From Aequorivita capsosiphonis DSM 23843 (GTDB lineage: Bacteria > Bacteroidota > Bacteroidia > Flavobacteriales > Flavobacteriaceae), in the NCBI RefSeq assembly GCF_000429125.1, contig NZ_AUBG01000013.1, positions 124,001-188,000 on the forward strand: DNA of 64,000 nucleotides, read 5' to 3'. Shown piece after piece: positions 8,659 through 17,655 of the stretch. Made by a program: the position numbers and the translations under genes. The notes under the pieces were generated by a model. That model saw only the letters and a program-made list of their open reading frames with translations. It had not been told where the DNA came from and did not search any database. Numbering within the stretch: the first letter of the stretch is position 1; the number at the start of each line of letters is the position of its first letter.

Positions 8659-10284
8659 TTACTTCATCTTTTCCTCATTCACATAAAAATCTTTCTTTAT
8701 CTCAACGATTTTTATTGGGGATTTAAGTTTTTTGGTTTTCCATTCTGCAGTTGGATTAATCCAAACTTCTTCGCCATTTATAATTGCAATAACAGGCATT
8801 TCAAAACCTTTGACAATGTTGACATAGCGGAATTTCAAGATGTTCTCTTTATATGAATATTCTACTTTTGGAATCATTACAGTACGTAGATATTGATTCC
8901 AAAATGCTGTGAGATCCATTCCGCTTTTATCGCTTATGTAATTTTCAATCTGTTCCGTTGTGACGTTTTGATGGTAAAACTCTTTATTCAAACCTCGTAG
9001 AATTTGTCGCCATTTTTCATCATCTGCGATTAATTGACGAATTGTATGAAGAATATTAGCGCCCTTATAATACATATCTGAACCACCGGATTTGTTGACG
9101 TTGTAGTTTCCAATGATTATAGGTTTATCATTTACAACATTATTGCGAACCCCTAAAACATATTCTGACGAGGCTTTTTTTCCGAAGAAATAATCCACGT
9201 ATAGGTTTTCAGAATAACTGGTGAAGCCTTCGTGAATCCACATATCAGCCACATCCGTATTGGTAATATTATTGGCAAACCATTCGTGTCCACTTTCGTG
9301 GATGATGATAAAATCGAACTTCATTCCCCAGCCAGAGCCAGAAACGTCTTTACCCAAATAGCCGTTTTCAAAGTTGTTGCCGTAGGTTACGCTGCTTTGA
9401 TGCTCCATTCCCAAATAGGGAACTTCCACAAGTTTATAGCCGTCTTCGTAAAAAGGGTAGGGGCCAAACCAATATTCAAAGGCCTCCATCATCATCGGGG
9501 CTTGTTTAAACTGCTCTCTTGCCTTGGCTTCGTTTTCGCGAAGAACGTAATAATCCATATCCAAGATTCCCTTTTCGCCTTTGTATTTATCTCCAAAATG
9601 TACATAATCACCAATGCTCAGGTTGACTCCGTAACTGTTGATTGGGTTTTTCACTTCCCAAACCCAGGTTTTTGAATCTTTGTTTTCAATTACTTCCTTT
9701 AAACGACCGTTACTCACGTCCATTAAGTCTTTTGGTGTTGTTACAGAAATAGTAACCCCATTATCTGCCTCTTCGGAAGGATGGTCCTTTAACGGCCACC
9801 AAACGCTGGCGCCAATACCCTGGTTGGAATTTGCAATAAAATCTTTGCCATTGCTATCTTTGGTCCAAGTGAAACCACCGTCCCAAGGTGGCCGAACGGC
9901 TTCTCTCGGTTTTCCTGAAAAATAGATTGTAATTCTGTTTTCTCTTCCTATTTCTTGTTTTTCCTGAAGTTTTACAAAGTGCACATTTCCTTCTGAAGTA
10001 TAGTGAAGTTCTTCTCCATCCTGAAGAATTTTGTCAATCTTCATCGGACTTTGAAGATCGATTTGCATAATGTTATTAGGTTTTAAAACTTCGTAGGTTA
10101 TCGTATTACTTCCTTCAATAGATTTTTCGGAAGCATTTGGCGTTACGTTTAAATCGTAGTGAAGTACATTCCACCAAGCACGTTCAGGGGTAATGCTTCC
10201 ACGAAGTGTATCAGCGCGGGTGAATTCTTGGGCTGACAATTTTATACTTATCAGAACTAGGAAAAAGATTAGGACTTTTTTCAT
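8659..10284 (-). CDS. M1-family zinc metallopeptidase
   Basis: 541 aa with signal peptide (cleavage near ...LSAQ, residue 19). The catalytic zinc motif HESGHEW at about 329-335, with the third ligand Glu in WIHEGFTSY about 19 residues on, is the gluzincin M1 arrangement. The exopeptidase GAMEN motif is replaced by LGMEHQ. The protein is shorter than full aminopeptidase N and lacks the long C-terminal helical domain, as do many Bacteroidetes M1 proteins. Probable periplasmic or surface aminopeptidase, next to an M28 peptidase. Confidence 0.94.
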   Translation of the reverse strand: MKKVLIFFLVLISIKLSAQEFTRADTLRGSITPERAWWNVLHYDLNVTPNASEKSIEGSNTITYEVLKPNNIMQIDLQSPMKIDKILQDGEELHYTSEGNVHFVKLQEKQEIGRENRITIYFSGKPREAVRPPWDGGFTWTKDSNGKDFIANSNQGIGASVWWPLKDHPSEEADNGVTISVTTPKDLMDVSNGRLKEVIENKDSKTWVWEVKNPINSYGVNLSIGDYVHFGDKYKGEKGILDMDYYVLRENEAKAREQFKQAPMMMEAFEYWFGPYPFYEDGYKLVEVPYLGMEHQSSVTYGNNFENGYLGKDVSGSGWGMKFDFIIIHESGHEWFANNITNTDVADMWIHEGFTSYSENLYVDYFFGKKASSEYVLGVRNNVVNDKPIIIGNYNVNKSGGSDMYYKGANILHTIRQLIADDEKWRQILRGLNKEFYHQNVTTEQIENYISDKSGMDLTAFWNQYLRTVMIPKVEYSYKENILKFRYVNIVKGFEMPVIAIINGEEVWINPTAEWKTKKLKSPIKIVEIKKDFYVNEEKMK

Positions 10285-10335
10285 TAATTTAATTTTAAAT
10301 AATAGAGAAATCTGATTGCTATTCTATCTGTTATA

Positions 10336-10363
10336 ATTCCTCCTTTAGGGGTTAGGGGGCTCT
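10336..10363. repeat. Short G-rich dispersed repeat
   Basis: AGGGG and AGGGGG runs around TTAGG between the M1 and M28 genes (read on the other strand, CCCCCTAACCCCTAAAGGAGG). This text is not coding and resembles a common intergenic element of flavobacteria. Confidence 0.45.
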
Positions 10364-10369
10364 AAACAC

Positions 10370-11710
10370 TCAATTGGGAAACGCGACTACACTTTCAAAA
10401 CCATCTTTTCCTACGGAAGCGATGCCAAAAAAGAAGTTGTCTATTACTATTCCTTCTAATGTAAATTCTGAAACATCGCCTACATAACGACTATAATCCC
10501 AAGTAGGAGAGGTGGTGTCTCGCCAATATATTTTATAAGCTGTTGCGCCATCTACTTTGTCCCATTTTAGTTTTACAGATGGTTCTACAATACCGCCGAT
10601 GCTTACATTTTTAGGAGCAGGAGGTGCCCAAGCAATACTCGCCAGGTTAATTGCGTTTACGGCGGTGAGTTTTGCGGCGTAACCAAAATTCACAAACTTC
10701 AATTTATCACCGTATTCCACACCATCTTCAGTACGAATATCTTGATGTTGATGGTTGTAATCTTCGTGAGCTTCCATAATTCGGATTCCGGCCCAACCAA
10801 GATCATTAAACGGACGGTGATGACCACCACGCCCGAAACGATCTAAACGATAAATCATCATTGGGTTCATTTCAGGCATATAGGTTTTTGTGGTTTTGTA
10901 AACGTAACGAGCCAATTGGCGTGAAATACCATCTACTTCGCCGCCATAAAATCTGCGCAACTGTCGTTCTTTTTCGGTTTCTGTAGGAGGAACAGGTTCA
11001 CTAAAGATTCTAAAATCACGGTTGCTAATTATCCCATCTAGGCCTTTGATGTTTCCGATCATATCATTATTGAAAACGCCAATAATTTCCCAAGCATTCT
11101 TTTTCGCAAATTCTGCGAAACCTTTTCCGCCGAAAAGACCTTGCTCTTCCCCACTCAATCCTAAATAAACGATACTGGTTTCAAAGGTGTATTTAGAAAG
11201 AACCCGCGCTGCCTCGATTGCGCCTGCCATCCCGCTTGCATTATCGTTGGCTCCGGGAGCATCTTTAGTGAAGTCACTGCCATCACTGTTTCGGGAATCG
11301 ATATCCCCACTCATAATAATGTAGCGATTGGGATATTTTGTTCCTATCTGAACCGCTGCAACGTTCACGATCCAAGTATCCTTCGGAATACGGTCGTTGC
11401 CTTCTGCCTTGACCAAATCTTTTTGATAAAAAACATTTAGGCAGTTGTTACAATCCTTGGAAATATTCTCAAACTCATTTTTAATCCATCTTCGCGCCGC
11501 GCCGATACCACGAATATTACTGATGGTATCACTAAAAGTGTTACGTGTTCCAAAATTGGCAAGTCTTGTTATATCTTTCTCAATCCTTTTAGAAGAGACT
11601 GAATCAATAATATCATATAACTGCCCCTCTGATAGACTGATCTTTTGATTTGTTTGCGCAAAAACTGATATAGAAGTACTTAAAGCAAAAAACAGAATAA
11701 GACTTTTCAT
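10370..11710 (-). CDS. Secreted M28-family metallopeptidase
   Basis: 446 aa with signal peptide (about 1-18). The zinc-ligand series of M28 aminopeptidases is visible: the GDIDSR segment, PGANDNASG (bridging Asp), SGEEQGLFG (catalytic Glu-Glu) and FNNDMIG. The C-terminal ~90 residues (from about 355, after WAPPAPKNV) look like a fibronectin type III domain. Probably releases N-terminal residues from peptides outside the cytoplasm, with the M1 enzyme next door. Start supported by the signal peptide at the first ATG. Confidence 0.93.
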   Translation of the reverse strand: MKSLILFFALSTSISVFAQTNQKISLSEGQLYDIIDSVSSKRIEKDITRLANFGTRNTFSDTISNIRGIGAARRWIKNEFENISKDCNNCLNVFYQKDLVKAEGNDRIPKDTWIVNVAAVQIGTKYPNRYIIMSGDIDSRNSDGSDFTKDAPGANDNASGMAGAIEAARVLSKYTFETSIVYLGLSGEEQGLFGGKGFAEFAKKNAWEIIGVFNNDMIGNIKGLDGIISNRDFRIFSEPVPPTETEKERQLRRFYGGEVDGISRQLARYVYKTTKTYMPEMNPMMIYRLDRFGRGGHHRPFNDLGWAGIRIMEAHEDYNHQHQDIRTEDGVEYGDKLKFVNFGYAAKLTAVNAINLASIAWAPPAPKNVSIGGIVEPSVKLKWDKVDGATAYKIYWRDTTSPTWDYSRYVGDVSEFTLEGIVIDNFFFGIASVGKDGFESVVAFPN

Positions 11711-11806
11711 TAGAGGGAAATTTTATTTAAAAGTACCAAAAAAGCAAGGAGAAAGAGCTATAAGCTTGTAAAACCTTACAGGAAGAAAATTTTTATAATG
11801 AAATTC

Positions 11807-12673
11807 TTACTGGATTTCTGCTACCACGGCCAGCTTTTTACCGTTAGGACTAATTGCCATTCGGCTAATATTTTTGACTCCATACTCTTCAATGGAGGCA
11901 ACTCTGTTCCACTCAGAATCGCCGAGTGTGTCATACAGATAAAGCCTGCTGCCGCTTCCAACTAATATTTGGGTGTCATTGAGCCAAACATAATCCTGGA
12001 TCCCAATGGGCAATTCCGTTACAAAATAGCTTTCATAGGAATTCATGTCTAAAAGATAGAGGTCTAAATTCCCTTCCTCGTTTGCCAAGGAATAGCTCAT
12101 ATAATTGGTTTTAGGAACTTTCTGAAGCGATCTGCCAGCATTATAAAATATCGTATCTGTAGATTTTGAAGGTAAATCAATCATTACCAAATCCATTTTA
12201 TCTCCATTTAAAACTGTTGCGAGCATTTTTTCGTCATTGTAAAAAGCAAAATAAGCCACTTGCAGATCTTTAATAAGTTCTGTTGAATTTCCTGTTCCAG
12301 TATTGTACTGATACAATCTTTGCATTCCATTAGGGTCGAGACGAACAGCCGCCACATCACTTTTCGAGGGAAATTTTTGAGGAGAATACTCACCGCCTTT
12401 TGTTTTTGAATTAACCCATTTTTGGTGCTTAGAAGTTAAATTATATTCTGAAATATCTGTCTGACCGTCGTTGTTACCGGCAAAAATTACAGTTTCGTTC
12501 GAAATAAAGGAAGGCTGATTGTCATAACCTTTATTGTTTGAAATATTCCGAGCGTTCATAAGTTCAAGACCTCCGTAAGCTGGTGAAATATCAAAAACAA
12601 ATACTTCGGTGTTTTCTTGGGCAAAGGTAAAAGTGGTTGTGAAAATAATAAATAGGAAAAGGAGCTTTTTCAT
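11807..12673 (-). CDS. Secreted PD40/WD40-like propeller protein
   Basis: 288 aa. Signal peptide MKKLLFLFIIFTTTFTFAQ, then PD40/DPP-IV-N-like blades, with phrases such as NNDGQTDISEYN and the closing SRMAISPNGKKLAVVAE. No catalytic domain: a stand-alone small propeller, probably a periplasmic binding module. Own -7 box upstream. Confidence 0.8.
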   Translation of the reverse strand: MKKLLFLFIIFTTTFTFAQENTEVFVFDISPAYGGLELMNARNISNNKGYDNQPSFISNETVIFAGNNDGQTDISEYNLTSKHQKWVNSKTKGGEYSPQKFPSKSDVAAVRLDPNGMQRLYQYNTGTGNSTELIKDLQVAYFAFYNDEKMLATVLNGDKMDLVMIDLPSKSTDTIFYNAGRSLQKVPKTNYMSYSLANEEGNLDLYLLDMNSYESYFVTELPIGIQDYVWLNDTQILVGSGSRLYLYDTLGDSEWNRVASIEEYGVKNISRMAISPNGKKLAVVAEIQ

Positions 12674-12691
12674 AATAATTCAATTTTCCTT

Positions 12692-12699
12692 CAAAAATA
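12692..12699 (-). promoter_or_regulatory. -7 box TATTTTTG for the propeller gene
   Basis: On the minus strand TATTTTTG (TAnnTTTG consensus) lies 19 bases before the ATG at 12673. Confidence 0.5.
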
Positions 12700-12743
12700 G
12701 CAAACTCTGCGCCATAATTTACAGTATTCAGTTTTTTGGTGAT

Positions 12744-12778
12744 CAGAAATCAGTTATCAGTGTTCAGTAATCAGTGAC
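12744..12778. repeat. Heptamer array CAGTNNN (5 units)
   Basis: Five consecutive 7-mers: CAGAAAT, CAGTTAT, CAGTGTT, CAGTAAT, CAGTGAC. Non-coding, between two divergent-content minus-strand genes; further degenerate units continue to about 12792. Confidence 0.7.
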
Positions 12779-12827
12779 AGTTTTCAGTGATCGAGAATTG
12801 AGGGGTTGAATTACCAATATAAGATCT

Positions 12828-12848
12828 ACAAGGTTTTGGAAACTTTGT
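12828..12848. repeat. Degenerate ACAAGGTTT/AAACTTTGT hairpin
   Basis: 9-bp stem (one G-T wobble) with a 3-nt loop, downstream of the MG2/plug gene. It is related in sequence to the longer hairpin at 15557-15593 but lacks a T-tract. Confidence 0.5.
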
Positions 12849-12874
12849 TGAAGAGATGGTGTCATAAAATCTAA

Positions 12875-15382
12875 TTATTCTACTTCAAGAAATGAAGTGG
12901 CGTGAATGGGAACTCCTTTATCGGTGATTCCTTCAATTTTTATTTGGTATGTGCCTTTCTCATCGCTTGTGTAAAAAGTCACTTCTGCGTTTTTGTATCC
13001 TTGTGTTTTCACATTAGGTTTCCAAAACAGCGTTGAGCGTTTGTCTATCTTACTTCTGTTTCTATCAACTAATGAATAATCTGGGGCGTAAAATTCGCGC
13101 GCTGAATAAAAACCTTCAGATTTAAAGTTTATAGAACCTGGTTTTTTGTCAGTGATATTTGTTTTATTTCTAGAACCTTGTTTTGTATATATTGCGATAA
13201 TTCCTTGGGCCTTTAAACCATAAGCGGCAGAAGAGTGACCAGTATTCCTAATATCTATAAAGTCAATATCTGCAGGTTGAACAGATCGTGCAGCCTTCAA
13301 TTCAACCTCTACATCATCTAAATAAATTGTAGGTTTCATACCTCTAAGGTTAATTTCAACTTCTTCAATACTAAGTATTTTGTCAAAAGGGTCCTTTTTT
13401 TGGTCTAAAGTGGCTCTTCCAGTTCTAATGCCTGGCACATTTATTATTAAATCCATAAAAGAGCTAGCTCCCATTTCCCCCATCTCACTTACTACGATGC
13501 GGTGCGAAGGCTCAAACGAGCGTGTTCTTTTATCTCTTTTAATTTCCTTTTTATCTTCTTCGGTTTCAAGTTTTCCTTTAAGCAGAACTTCATCCAATTT
13601 CTCTATGTCATCGTTAAATTCAAAATCACGAAAAATATTACTTTTTGATTTCTTTTTATAGACTTGAACATTGGCAATATCATTTTCAAACTCAAAAGTA
13701 CTGGCTATTCTATCTGGTATTATAGTTGGTTTTTCTTTCGGTTTATCTAAAACAATGTTTGTATCACTAAAATCTGGATTTTCTGAAGTTAAGTCTTTTC
13801 CGGCTTGTAGAAAAACATCAATCGTATCCTGAAATATAAATGGGCCATACATAAAATGACCGTAGTTATCAGTCTTTTTTGCTTCTTGGTAGAAACCTTT
13901 TTTTCTAAAAGTAAGCTTAGTCTCGCTAATTTTGTTCTGAAATGGTGATTTGGAATTCAATGTATTGCCACTTATGTAAATGCCATCTTCTGGTTTAAAT
14001 TCCTGTGTGGTTCTATTCTCCAAAAACTCTTGCCAAGTAAAACGACTCCAACCGTGAGTAAGCATAATCAAATCTAATTGTTGATCTTTCTTGATTGTAT
14101 CGTCATTTATAAAAAAGTAATTCGGACTTTTAATTTCTCCCCTTAAATCTGAGCTTAGCAATAGATAGGTTTTTATATTTTCGGAATTGGGATTCGGTTT
14201 GATTAAGTCAGTATCTGTTATGGAAAGTGAAAAGGTTCCGGAAACCAATCGACCCGATTTTTCCTTTACTTCAATCTCTAAGTTCACACGATCCCGCAAA
14301 GATGTTTTAAACCCATTGGTTTTATTGACCGAAACAGAAATGTCCTCGTCTTTATTAATATATACTAATCTTTCTGCTACGGGTTTTTCAGACTGGTTAA
14401 AAAGAACAATATCCAAAACCCCTGCGATTAATTGTTCTTTGGGAATTTTCAATACTGAAGTATTTGTGTTTTTATCAAACAAATAATCAAAAGCTGCCAA
14501 ACCTCTTTGTTGACCGATGATCAAGGTATTCTTTAATCCGTCTTTTTGATTTGTAGTGACGTTTATAACTAAGTCTTTTTCTGTTAGCACTGTATTTAAA
14601 ACATAGCCTTCTAAAAGTGGATTGGGTAAAGAATAAAGGATATGTTCTTCTTTAGAGCTAATAACTGCACGATATTCCTTGCCTGCCTCAGGTTTTATAT
14701 AGAAGGAATCTAGTCCAAATTCTTGTGTTTTAAATTCTGTGATTTTATTTCCTTCGGTGTCTTCTATAATACCAGAAATAGAACCGGAATTTAGATCGGC
14801 ATCTTTTATTTTTACAGCTACTTTATTATTGAGACCGGCAACTAAATAACCTCCTTCTGGATAAAAACCAATATCGGGTAACACCAAGTTTTCCTCTGTT
14901 TTAGGGTTTTTATCGCTGCTATCACCTGCATTTTCAGAATTAAGACTGAAAACGGGAAGCTCTTTCTTAAAAAAATAATCTCTTGGTTGGTTGCGCATGT
15001 AATTGGTATATGCCCTCAAAAGATAGTTTCCTTCTTGCAAACCCGTGGGTAATTTAAAATCACCTTGAACACTCAATGATTCTACGAACAGTTTTCGCAT
15101 GGCAATTATTTTATCTTTTTCGTTTATAAGCTCCACATACACAATTTTGCTTTTATCGCTTTTAGTGTGGGTAACTCCATTAATTAGATACGTGTTAAAC
15201 CAAATATTTTCTCCAGCAGTGTAGTATGGTTTGTCTGTTTGTATGTATATTTTTTCAGGATAGTTTTCGGTAGTGTATTCTTTTAGTTTATTTAAAATTA
15301 AAACCTTCAACCCCGATGTGTTTTTTATAGTAAAAGCCATCCCCACAGAAGCGATTAATGCTATAAGAATAAACTTTTTCAT
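12875..15382 (-). CDS. Exported MG2-like/TonB-plug protein
   Basis: 835 aa with signal peptide. Residues about 40-150 (KIYIQTDKPYYTAGENIWFNTY...) match the MG2 domain of alpha-2-macroglobulins. Near the C-terminus (about 640-740) is a TonB-dependent receptor plug-like domain: SFMDLIINVPGI, LRGMKPTIYLDDVEV and SAAYGLKAQGIIAIYT. There is no beta-barrel after the plug, so it is not itself a transporter. This architecture recurs in Bacteroidetes and its function is unsettled; envelope or protease-related roles are plausible given the neighbouring peptidases. Confidence 0.85.
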   Translation of the reverse strand: MKKFILIALIASVGMAFTIKNTSGLKVLILNKLKEYTTENYPEKIYIQTDKPYYTAGENIWFNTYLINGVTHTKSDKSKIVYVELINEKDKIIAMRKLFVESLSVQGDFKLPTGLQEGNYLLRAYTNYMRNQPRDYFFKKELPVFSLNSENAGDSSDKNPKTEENLVLPDIGFYPEGGYLVAGLNNKVAVKIKDADLNSGSISGIIEDTEGNKITEFKTQEFGLDSFYIKPEAGKEYRAVISSKEEHILYSLPNPLLEGYVLNTVLTEKDLVINVTTNQKDGLKNTLIIGQQRGLAAFDYLFDKNTNTSVLKIPKEQLIAGVLDIVLFNQSEKPVAERLVYINKDEDISVSVNKTNGFKTSLRDRVNLEIEVKEKSGRLVSGTFSLSITDTDLIKPNPNSENIKTYLLLSSDLRGEIKSPNYFFINDDTIKKDQQLDLIMLTHGWSRFTWQEFLENRTTQEFKPEDGIYISGNTLNSKSPFQNKISETKLTFRKKGFYQEAKKTDNYGHFMYGPFIFQDTIDVFLQAGKDLTSENPDFSDTNIVLDKPKEKPTIIPDRIASTFEFENDIANVQVYKKKSKSNIFRDFEFNDDIEKLDEVLLKGKLETEEDKKEIKRDKRTRSFEPSHRIVVSEMGEMGASSFMDLIINVPGIRTGRATLDQKKDPFDKILSIEEVEINLRGMKPTIYLDDVEVELKAARSVQPADIDFIDIRNTGHSSAAYGLKAQGIIAIYTKQGSRNKTNITDKKPGSINFKSEGFYSAREFYAPDYSLVDRNRSKIDKRSTLFWKPNVKTQGYKNAEVTFYTSDEKGTYQIKIEGITDKGVPIHATSFLEVE

Positions 15383-15556
15383 AAACCTTAACTTTTATAA
15401 GTAACATAAATATAGACATTCTTCCGAAGAATCTGAATAGTTTCTTAAGGTTTGGTTTTTAAAATGATCCAGTAGGGTTTTTATTCTCAGGCAATTAAAA
15501 TGAAAGAAATGGTTTTACTAAGAATAGTATTGAATACTTAAATTTATTCTAAAAAA

Positions 15557-15593
15557 AAAGACCTTACAGGTTTTTGAAACTTGTAAGGTCTTT
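15557..15593. terminator. Long hairpin, terminator of the fad operon
   Basis: 17-bp stem (15557-15573 with 15577-15593, one G-T wobble) and a 3-nt loop. On the minus strand it is followed by a run of T, so it should end the fadE transcript just after its stop codon (15619). Confidence 0.85.
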
Positions 15594-15618
15594 AATTTGA
15601 AAACGTTGTATCTATTAT

Positions 15619-17421
15619 TTAGAAAGGATACTTATTTTCAGCTATAACTTTATGTGCAACAACTCTTCTCAATTCACCAATATTTGGCATATTTTGATAT
15701 TTGGTGAAACGTTTTAGTCCCATCAACATACCGCGTTGTTCGTCTCCTTCAGCGAAAGATAGAATTGCTTCTTTCGCTTTTACAGTAATAATATCTACTG
15801 CGTGATAAAGATATAATTGCGACATTGCTATCTGTTCCTTTTGAGTGTCTTCGCCATAACGTTTTGCATTCTTTTCAGTTCGCAGGATTGCACTTTCGGT
15901 CATATAGATTTCAATCAGGATATCTGCAGCCGCCATTAGTGTTTGCTGATGCTCTTCCAATTCAGTTCCATATTTTTGAACCGCACTTCCGGCAACCATC
16001 AAGAATACTTTTTTCAGTTTGGCAACCATCGCTTTTTCTTCGGAAAGCAATTCAGAGAAATCAGGAGTTTCAAAGGAAGGAATACCTAACAATTCTGAAG
16101 CTACGGCTTGCGCAGGATTCAATAGATCTACGTGACCTTTCATCGCTTTCTTCACCAGCATTCCAACGGCTAACATTCTGTTAATCTCGTTGGTTCCCTC
16201 ATAAATACGAGTGATTCGCGCATCTCTCCAAGCTGATTCCATAGGCGCTTCAGCACTATATCCCATTCCGCCATAAATCTGGATTCCTTCGTCGGTACAA
16301 TGTTGGATGTCTTCAGAAACGGCCACTTTTAAAATTGAGCACTCAATAGCGTATTCTTCAACCCCTTTTAACTCTGCTTCTTGATGACTGTTACCAGCTT
16401 CTATACGAAGTGCGATTCTATCTTCAATATCTTTTCCTGCACGGTAGGAAGCACTTTCGTCCACATAGGCATTGGTTGCCATTTCGGCCAATTTGAGTTT
16501 AATAGCACCAAAAGATGAAATTGGCACATCAAATTGAATTCTTTCATTAGCGTATTCCACCGCTTTTGAAATTACCCTGCGTTGTCCATCCAGACCCGCA
16601 GCAGCAAGCTTAATTCGACCTACGTTTAAAGCATTCATCGCAATTTTAAAGCCTTCGCCTCGTTGGCCAAGCATATTTTCTACAGGAACTTTGGTGTCAC
16701 TAAAGAAAACCTGACGGGTAGAGGAGGAGTGGATACCGAGTTTCTTTTCTTCCTCGCCAAATGTGATTCCATTTGAAGAATCATTTTCAACGATAAATCC
16801 AGTGATGTTTTTGTCGTCTTCAATTCTCGCAAAAACAATGAAGGTATTACAGAATCCTGCATTAGAAATCCACATTTTTTGTCCGTTGATAGCGTATGTT
16901 TTTCCATCTTCGGAAAGCGCAGCCTTAGTTTTCCCGCTATTTGCATCACTTCCGGCACCTGGCTCGGTTAAAGCATAAGCACCAATCCACTCGCCCGTTG
17001 CCAATTTTGGTACATATTTTTGTTTCTGCTCTTCAGTTCCATATAAAGTGATTGGCATAGTTCCAATTCCTGTATGTGCGCCAAAAGCCGTAGCTACAGA
17101 GCCACTAGCTCCTGAAATATAGTCACATACCAACATAGTGGTTACGAAACCCATTGCTAAACCGCCATATTCCTCTGGCACGGCCGTTCCAAGCAAGCCC
17201 ATTTCACCTGCTTTTTGCATTATCTCTTCGGTAAGCGCATAATCGTGTTGCTCAAAGCGCTCTTTAAGCGGCCAGATTTCACGATCTACAAATTCCTTTA
17301 CAGAATCACGCATCATTTTTTGCTCCTCGGAAAAATCCTCGGGAGTAAATACATCTTCGGCTTTTGTTTCCTTAACCAAGAATTGGCCTCCGCGAAGAAG
17401 TTCATTATTTTTTGTTTCCAT
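15619..17421 (-). CDS. fadE: Acyl-CoA dehydrogenase (FadE type)
   Basis: 600 aa, FAD-dependent; oxidises acyl-CoA to trans-2-enoyl-CoA, the first step of beta-oxidation. The acyl-CoA dehydrogenase core shows YALTEPGAGSDANSG (FAD/substrate loop), MWISNAGF and the C-terminal signature YGGMGYSAEAPMESAWRDARITRIYEGTNEI. In this signature the ends are conserved and the catalytic Glu is the one in IYEGTNE. A further ~160-residue helical extension gives the ~600-aa length of B. subtilis FadE and of VLCAD-like enzymes. Last gene of the operon; a REP-like repeat fills the spacer to fadA. Confidence 0.95.
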   Translation of the reverse strand: METKNNELLRGGQFLVKETKAEDVFTPEDFSEEQKMMRDSVKEFVDREIWPLKERFEQHDYALTEEIMQKAGEMGLLGTAVPEEYGGLAMGFVTTMLVCDYISGASGSVATAFGAHTGIGTMPITLYGTEEQKQKYVPKLATGEWIGAYALTEPGAGSDANSGKTKAALSEDGKTYAINGQKMWISNAGFCNTFIVFARIEDDKNITGFIVENDSSNGITFGEEEKKLGIHSSSTRQVFFSDTKVPVENMLGQRGEGFKIAMNALNVGRIKLAAAGLDGQRRVISKAVEYANERIQFDVPISSFGAIKLKLAEMATNAYVDESASYRAGKDIEDRIALRIEAGNSHQEAELKGVEEYAIECSILKVAVSEDIQHCTDEGIQIYGGMGYSAEAPMESAWRDARITRIYEGTNEINRMLAVGMLVKKAMKGHVDLLNPAQAVASELLGIPSFETPDFSELLSEEKAMVAKLKKVFLMVAGSAVQKYGTELEEHQQTLMAAADILIEIYMTESAILRTEKNAKRYGEDTQKEQIAMSQLYLYHAVDIITVKAKEAILSFAEGDEQRGMLMGLKRFTKYQNMPNIGELRRVVAHKVIAENKYPF

Positions 17422-17437
17422 AATGTTATTGTTGAAT

Positions 17438-17645
17438 TGACATACGACTTAAAAAGCTTGCGCTTTTTTGACTTACGACGTACGACTAGATTTATATATT
17501 TATTATTATTTTATTCGTTGTTTTGAGGTACGACTTAAAAAGTTTGCGCTTTTTTGATTTACGATTTACGACTGTTTTTTCAAAAAGTTTAAAATTCAAT
17601 CGTACGTCGTAAGTCAATTTGCGATAGCAAACTAGTCGTAAGTCC
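17438..17645. repeat. REP-like element R1 in fadA-fadE spacer
   Basis: Two direct half-units (17438-17487 and 17525-17572) share ACGACTTAAAAAG.TTGCGC followed by TACGA words. An inverted half-unit follows (17600-17645, CGTACGTCGTAAGTC then TTGCGATAGCAA). Each half has an internal hairpin; the outer heptamers (GACTTAC, GACGTAC) pair with the inverted half. Relatives occupy the other two spacers around the four-helix gene. Confidence 0.8.
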
Positions 17646-17655
17646 TTTTACGAAA

